From AC-49 sp963817035 (GTDB lineage Bacteria; Actinomycetota; Thermoleophilia; Solirubrobacterales; Solirubrobacteraceae): a DNA stretch of 64,000 nt. Position 1 is the first letter of the stretch, and each line of letters begins with the position of its first letter. The stretch lies in assembly GCA_963817035.1 (NCBI GenBank), contig CAWFMM010000004.1:434001-498000 (forward strand), written 5' to 3'. Below, piece by piece: positions 59,742-64,000 of the stretch. The notes below the pieces were generated by a model. The model was given only the letters and a program-made list of their open reading frames with translations, did not search any database and was not told the DNA's origin. The translations under genes and the position numbers were made by a program.

Positions 59742-61313
59742 GTGGAGGCCGCCGCGGCGCCGTCGATCCTGCGACCGCTCGTCGAGGATCTCGAGCGCCG
59801 CCGCGCGATCGCGCGCCTCGGCGGCGGCGAGGAGCGCGTCGCACGCCAGCACGCACAGGAGAAGCTGACCGCGCGGGAACGGATTGCGTTGCTGATCGAC
59901 GAGGGCACGTTCACCGAGCTCGGCATCCACGCCGGCGTTCATCACTCGGTCCGCGGGCTCGAAGGTCGCGAGGCTCCGGCCGACGGCGTGATCACGGGCT
60001 ACGGCGAGGTCGACGGTCGGCTCGTCGCCGTCGCCGCGTACGACTTCACGGTCATGGCCGGCTCGATGGGGATGACCGGCGAGACGAAGGTCGCCCGCCT
60101 GCGCGAGCTCGCGCTGACCAAGCGGATCCCGTTCGTGTGGCTGCTCGACAGCGCCGGCGCGCGGATCCAGGAGGCCGTCGGCTCGCTGTTCGCCGGCTCC
60201 GGGCACCTGTTCCGCGAGGAGGTCGTGGCGAGCGGCGTGATCCCGCAGGTCGCCGCGCTGATGGGCCCGTGCGCCGCCGGCACCGCGTATATCCCGGGCC
60301 TCGCCGACTTCGTCCCGATGGTCGCCGGCCGCGGCTCGATGGCGCTCGCCGGGCCGCACCTCGTGCGCGCGGCGATCGGCGAGGACGTCACCCAGGAGGA
60401 GCTCGGTGGGTCCAAGGTCCACTGCCGCAAGTCGGGCGTGGGGGATCTCGAGGTCGCCGGCGACCCGGAGTGCATAGAGCGCGTCAAGCAGTACCTGGGC
60501 TTCTTCCCGTCGCACTGCGAGCAGCCCGCGCCGATTCGTGCGGTCGGTGATCCGATCGACCGCATGGACGACGAGCTGCTCGACGTCATCCCCGAGTCCA
60601 ACCGCAAGCCCTATGACATGTACGAGGTCATCAAGCGGATCGTCGACGACGGCGAGTACTTCGACATGAAGCCGCAGTGGGCGAAGACGATCATCACCTG
60701 CTTCGCGCGCTTCGGCGGGCGCCCGGCCGGGATCGTCGCCAACCAGCCACGCCAGCTCGGCGGGATCCTCAACAACGACTCGGCCGACAAGGCCGCGCGC
60801 TTCGTGAACCTCTGCAATGCCTACTCGATCCCACTCGTCTTCCTGCAGGACGTGCCCGGCTTCATGGTCGGCACGAAGGCCGAGGAGGCCGGGATCATCC
60901 GCCATGGGGCGAAGATGCTCTACGCGATCGCCAACGCGACGGTCCCGAAGATCACCGTCGTGCTGCGCAAGGCGTACGGGGCCGGCTACTACGTGATGAA
61001 CGGGCGCGCGTTCGAGCCCGACCTGATCGTCGCCTGGCCGACGGCCGAGATCAGCGTGATGGGTGCGGAGGGCGCGGTCGAGATCATCTTTCGCAAGCAG
61101 GTCGAGGAGGCCGACGACCCGGTGGCCACCAAGGCGCAGCTGATCGAGAGCTACCGCTCGATCATCGACGTCTACATCGCTGCCCACAACGCGATGATCG
61201 ACGACGTGATCGACCCCCGCGAGACGCGCCCGACGATCTGCCGGGCGCTGGAGATGGCGCAGAGCAAGCGGGTCGAGCGCCCCTACAAACGCTCGGGCAT
61301 CGTTCCCGTGTAG
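59742..61313 (+). CDS. Acyl-CoA carboxylase beta (carboxyltransferase) subunit
   Basis: It transfers the carboxyl group from biotin to acyl-CoA (acetyl-, propionyl- or methylcrotonyl-CoA). The 523-residue protein has both carboxyltransferase halves: RLLDSAGARIQEAVGSL-like sequence with SGVIPQVAALMGPCAAG, then FLQDVPGFMVGTKAEEAG and GAGYYVMNGRAFEPD. The start is GTG directly after the arginase-like stop. The substrate cannot be fixed; FMVGTKAEEAGII resembles methylcrotonyl/geranyl-type subunits. Its carrier may be the biotinyl protein at 52095. Confidence 0.92.
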   Translation: MEAAAAPSILRPLVEDLERRRAIARLGGGEERVARQHAQEKLTARERIALLIDEGTFTELGIHAGVHHSVRGLEGREAPADGVITGYGEVDGRLVAVAAYDFTVMAGSMGMTGETKVARLRELALTKRIPFVWLLDSAGARIQEAVGSLFAGSGHLFREEVVASGVIPQVAALMGPCAAGTAYIPGLADFVPMVAGRGSMALAGPHLVRAAIGEDVTQEELGGSKVHCRKSGVGDLEVAGDPECIERVKQYLGFFPSHCEQPAPIRAVGDPIDRMDDELLDVIPESNRKPYDMYEVIKRIVDDGEYFDMKPQWAKTIITCFARFGGRPAGIVANQPRQLGGILNNDSADKAARFVNLCNAYSIPLVFLQDVPGFMVGTKAEEAGIIRHGAKMLYAIANATVPKITVVLRKAYGAGYYVMNGRAFEPDLIVAWPTAEISVMGAEGAVEIIFRKQVEEADDPVATKAQLIESYRSIIDVYIAAHNAMIDDVIDPRETRPTICRALEMAQSKRVERPYKRSGIVPV

Positions 61314-61315
61314 CG

Positions 61316-62515
61316 ATGTCCCGGCCGGATCTCGTCGCCCGGGCGCAGGCGCTGCTGGCCACGAACTGGCGTGAGGGCTCCTACCGCGGCCTGGACTACG
61401 CGTTCAGCGTGCCCAGCCCGCGGTCGTATCCGTGGCAGTGGTACTGGGACTCGTGCTTCCACGCGATCGTCCGCTCGCGGTGGGAGCCGCAGCGGGCGCG
61501 GGCAGAGCTGCAGACCCTGCTCGGCGCTTCCCAGGACGGGTTCATCGGGCACACGATCCTGTGGGAGCAGCCGCTGAACCTGCAACGCCGGATTCGCTAC
61601 AACGTCGCCTCGGGCGGCGACCTGATGACGAGCACGATCCAGCCGCCGGTGCTCGCGTGGGCGTGGTCGCTCGCGGTCGGCGACCCGCGCGAGGAGCCGG
61701 CGATCGTGCGCCATCACGGGTGGCTGCGCGCGCATCGCGATCTCGACGGCGACGGGCTGCTGTGGATCATCCAGCCCGACGAGTCGGGGATGGACGCGTC
61801 GCCCAAGTTCGACCACGTCTGGGGGCGCTACGCGCAGGGGACGCCGCTGTTCCCGGCGCTGATCGCCCGCAACCGGCACATCGGCTGGGACGCGCGCCGG
61901 GCCAAGAAGGCGGTGTGCGAGGTGATGACGAACGTCGCCTGGTCGCTCAGTGAGCAGGCACTCGGCCATCCCTCACCGACGCCGGCGCTGATCGCGCGGC
62001 TGTGGGACGAGGACGCCGGGCGCTTCTTCGACGACGTCCGCGGCGCGTCGCGCCCGACGCCCGGCCCGCTGCGCCCGCGGACGTGGGACACGCTGGCGCC
62101 GCTCGCGCTGCCCGATCTGCCGGATGAGATCGCGCAACGGCTGATCGACGAGGTCCTCCACGCGCCGGGCTTCGCCGGCGGCGTCCCGCTGCCCGCGGTC
62201 GCTATCGACGACGCGACCTACTCGAACAAGGCGACGTGGTGGGGCCTTCACCGTCACTGGCGCGGGCCGTCGTGGGTCAACAGCGCGTGGTTCGTCTGGC
62301 GAGGTCTGAAGCGCCTGGGCCGCGACGACGAGGCGGCGGCGCTGTGCGGCCGCCTCGCCGATGTCATCGCTCGCGAGGGGTATCGCGAGTACTACGAGTC
62401 GCGCAGCGGCGTGGGCATGGGCGCCCACGAGTTCGGGTGGTCGACGCTCCTCGTCGAGATGCTCGATCCATCAGCCGACGAGCTGACCGCGTCGGTACTG
62501 CGCTCCCGCGCTTGA
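61316..62515 (+). CDS. MGH1-like/GH63-type glycoside hydrolase
   Basis: The (alpha/alpha)6 barrel is suggested by YPWQWYWDSCFHAIV near the N-terminus, IIQPDESGMDASPKFDHVW in the middle and YWGxxW-like NKATWWGLHRHWRGPSWVN later. It resembles glucosylglycerate or mannosylglycerate hydrolases. The expected catalytic acid is in DESGMD. The ATG at 61316 lies 2 bp after the carboxylase stop. The product is 399 residues with no signal peptide, so it would act on an intracellular solute. Confidence 0.85.
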   Translation: MSRPDLVARAQALLATNWREGSYRGLDYAFSVPSPRSYPWQWYWDSCFHAIVRSRWEPQRARAELQTLLGASQDGFIGHTILWEQPLNLQRRIRYNVASGGDLMTSTIQPPVLAWAWSLAVGDPREEPAIVRHHGWLRAHRDLDGDGLLWIIQPDESGMDASPKFDHVWGRYAQGTPLFPALIARNRHIGWDARRAKKAVCEVMTNVAWSLSEQALGHPSPTPALIARLWDEDAGRFFDDVRGASRPTPGPLRPRTWDTLAPLALPDLPDEIAQRLIDEVLHAPGFAGGVPLPAVAIDDATYSNKATWWGLHRHWRGPSWVNSAWFVWRGLKRLGRDDEAAALCGRLADVIAREGYREYYESRSGVGMGAHEFGWSTLLVEMLDPSADELTASVLRSRA

Positions 62516-62566
62516 CGCCACTAGAGTGCGAAGTGAGACGCATCACTTTCCACCGTGAGGACATCC

Positions 62567-63460
62567 ATGGCGCTCGATGACCCCGTCGTCATCACCTGTT
62601 CGATCTCCGGCGCGATCGCCGCCCGCGATCAGTGTCCCGCGATCCCCTACACGCCGGCCGAGTACGGCGCCGAGGCCCGGCGCGCGGTCGACGAGGGCGC
62701 GGTGATGATCCACATCCACGCGCGCACCCCTGGCGGTACGCCGTCCTATGAGATCGAGGACTTCGCCGCGATCACCGAGGCGATCAAGGACGAGGTCGGT
62801 GACGCCGCGATCATCAACTACTCGACCGGGACGATCGGCGTCCCGCTGGAGAAGCGGATCGCCTACCTGCGCGAGCTCCGCCCCGAGGTCGCCGCGCTGA
62901 ACATGGGCTCGATGAACTACGCGAAGTACTCCGCACGGCGCAAGGAGCTCGTCTTCGACACCGTCTTCCTCAACCCGTTCGCCGAGATCATCGAGCTGCT
63001 GCAGGCGATGAACGAGATCGGCATCAAGCCCGAGCACGAGTGCTTCGACCTCGGCCACGTCGGCTCGCTGGCGCCGCTGATCGACATGGGCATCCTCGCC
63101 ACGCCCGTCCATGTCTCGTGCGTGTTGGGCGTCCTGGGCGGGGCGCCGCCGACGCCCGGCAACCTGCGGGCGATGACCGAGAACATGCCTGAGGGCGGGC
63201 ATTGGGGCGTGATCGGCGTGTCGCGTCACCAGTGGACGCTGGTCGGCGCCGCGCTCGCGCTCGGCGGCTCTGTGCGCGTCGGCCTCGAGGACAACTTCTA
63301 TCTGCCCAGCGGCGAGATGGCATCGTCCAACGGCGACCTGATCGCCGTCGCGCGGCGGATGACGCAGGACACCGGCCGCCGGCCCGCGACGGTCGACGAG
63401 GCGCGCGAGGCGCTCGGCGTGGCCGAGCCGATGACCCGCCGCGACCTGCTGACGCCATGA
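62567..63460 (+). CDS. BKACE family protein (3-keto-5-aminohexanoate cleavage enzyme-like, DUF849)
   Basis: These zinc enzymes cleave beta-keto acids with acetyl-CoA. The metal site is in VMIHIHARTPGG and the C-terminal signature is RVGLEDNFYLPSGEMASSNG. The ATG at 62567 (MALDDPVVITCSISG) is supported by GAGGA 6 nt upstream. TAGAGT at 62522-62527 is a candidate -10 with a leader of about 30 nt. The product is 297 residues. The specific substrate is unknown. The CoA transferase gene overlaps its stop by 4 bp. Confidence 0.92.
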   Translation: MALDDPVVITCSISGAIAARDQCPAIPYTPAEYGAEARRAVDEGAVMIHIHARTPGGTPSYEIEDFAAITEAIKDEVGDAAIINYSTGTIGVPLEKRIAYLRELRPEVAALNMGSMNYAKYSARRKELVFDTVFLNPFAEIIELLQAMNEIGIKPEHECFDLGHVGSLAPLIDMGILATPVHVSCVLGVLGGAPPTPGNLRAMTENMPEGGHWGVIGVSRHQWTLVGAALALGGSVRVGLEDNFYLPSGEMASSNGDLIAVARRMTQDTGRRPATVDEAREALGVAEPMTRRDLLTP

Positions 63461-64000
63461 CGCTCCCTCTCGATGGCATCCGCGTCCTCGACCTCTCGCG
63501 GCTGCTGCCCGGCGGCTTCTGCTCGATGATGCTCGCCGACTACGGCGCCGAGGTCATCAAGGTCGAGGACACCGGCCCCGGCGACTACGTGCGCTGGAAC
63601 GAGCCGAAGGTCGCCGGTGTTCCCGACAGCGCCGCGTCGACATCGTTCCTGGCCCTGAACCGCAACAAGACGTCGATCCAGATCAACCTCAAGGCGCCCG
63701 AGGGCCCCGAGGTCCTGTTCGCTCTGGTCCGCGACGCCGACGTGCTGCTCGACTCCAATCGCCCCGGCGTGATGGACCGCCTCGGCGTCGGCTACGACAG
63801 GCTGACCGAGCACAACCCGGGGCTGATCCAGTGCTCGATCACCGGCTACGGCCAGGACGGCCCGCTGCGCGATCGCGCCGGGCACGACATGAACTACCTC
63901 GGGCTGATCGGCCTGCTCGACCTGTCGGGCGACGTGGACGGCGCGCCGACCCAGGCCGGCGGCCAGATCGCGGACCTCGGCGGCGGCGCGCTGATGGCGT
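63457..64000 (+). CDS. CaiB/BaiF-type CoA transferase (family III), truncated by the window end
   Basis: Only the first 181 codons are present and the frame remains open at the right edge. MTLPLDGIRVLDLSRLLPGG, DYGAEVIKVEDTGPGDYVRW, FLALNRNKTSIQINLK and ADVLLDSNRPGVMDRLGVGY are signatures of family III CoA transferases and alpha-methylacyl-CoA racemases. The ATG overlaps the BKACE stop, so the two probably act in the same pathway. The specific reaction cannot be assigned. Confidence 0.92.
   Translation, partial: MTLPLDGIRVLDLSRLLPGGFCSMMLADYGAEVIKVEDTGPGDYVRWNEPKVAGVPDSAASTSFLALNRNKTSIQINLKAPEGPEVLFALVRDADVLLDSNRPGVMDRLGVGYDRLTEHNPGLIQCSITGYGQDGPLRDRAGHDMNYLGLIGLLDLSGDVDGAPTQAGGQIADLGGGALMA

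Noticed and set aside
58833..61187. Minus-strand frame of 784 codons opposite the arginase-like and carboxylase genes
   Set aside because: It has no recognisable domain and is composed of shadow codons. The plus-strand genes carry clear motifs and overlapping start/stop signals.

Overview
The window is high-GC DNA whose codons end almost always in G or C. It carries one complete, uninterrupted str-S10-spc-alpha ribosomal protein supercluster. Gene order, a zinc-ribbon uS14, frequent GTG/TTG starts and a DUF559/AbiEi-type protein point to an actinobacterium. My best guess is the class Thermoleophilia (Solirubrobacterales-like); this is inferred from content, not from any database comparison.

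Positions 1-23131 hold the translation supercluster, almost all on the + strand: rpsL, rpsG, fusA, tuf, rpsJ, rplC, rplD, rplW, rplB, rpsS, rplV, rpsC, rplP, rpmC, rpsQ, rplN, rplX, rplE, rpsN(Z), rpsH, rplF, rplR, rpsE, rpmD, rplO, secY, adk, map, rpmJ, rpsM, rpsK, rpsD, rpoA, rplQ. Three non-ribosomal genes interrupt it: a secreted protein of unknown function (1125-1688), a DAHP synthase between rplO and secY, and an antisense secreted-protein gene exactly where infA usually sits. Five ribosomal proteins carry long low-complexity tails: acidic Ala/Pro/Glu-rich on uL22, uS17, uL5 and uS5, and Arg/Gly-rich on uS3.

Positions 23073-34543 carry a DUF559/AbiEi-like protein, truA-surE-ligA, a D-Ala-D-Ala carboxypeptidase whose 3' end overlaps ligA antiparallel by 178 bp, a patatin-like phospholipase, an aldo/keto reductase, an acyl-CoA ligase, a small protein resembling the IF2 N-terminal domain, a Nif3-family protein and tRNA-Pro(CGG).

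Positions 34626-42882 carry a flavin disulfide oxidoreductase, a 423-bp intergenic stretch rich in hairpins and ending in a terminator-like stem, a membrane HD-GYP protein, an MFS transporter, a metallo-beta-lactamase-fold hydrolase, an ECF sigma factor fused to a zinc anti-sigma motif and a membrane segment, an SCP2-like protein, a Nudix hydrolase and a rubredoxin. Positions 42971-48387 are a biotin operon (LysR-bioB-bioF-bioD-bioA, - strand).

From 48457 on there are a universal stress protein, an ammonium transporter, a biotinyl-domain protein with an enoyl-CoA hydratase, a glycosyltransferase, an acyltransferase and a sugar-dehydrogenase lipoprotein, followed by a lipid/CoA region: SDR, acyl-CoA dehydrogenase, enoyl-CoA hydratase, arginase-fold protein, acyl-CoA carboxylase beta subunit, a GH63-like glycosidase, a BKACE-type protein and a truncated CaiB-type CoA transferase. 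The biotin operon would supply the cofactor for the carboxylase and biotinyl protein.

A recurring theme is a -10-like hexamer (TAnnnT) only 5-13 nt upstream of start codons at operon heads, with no Shine-Dalgarno sequence. This suggests widespread leaderless transcripts. Genes inside operons, by contrast, rely on stop/start overlaps or good ribosome binding sites. I saw no CRISPR array, insertion sequence, prophage or rRNA gene.
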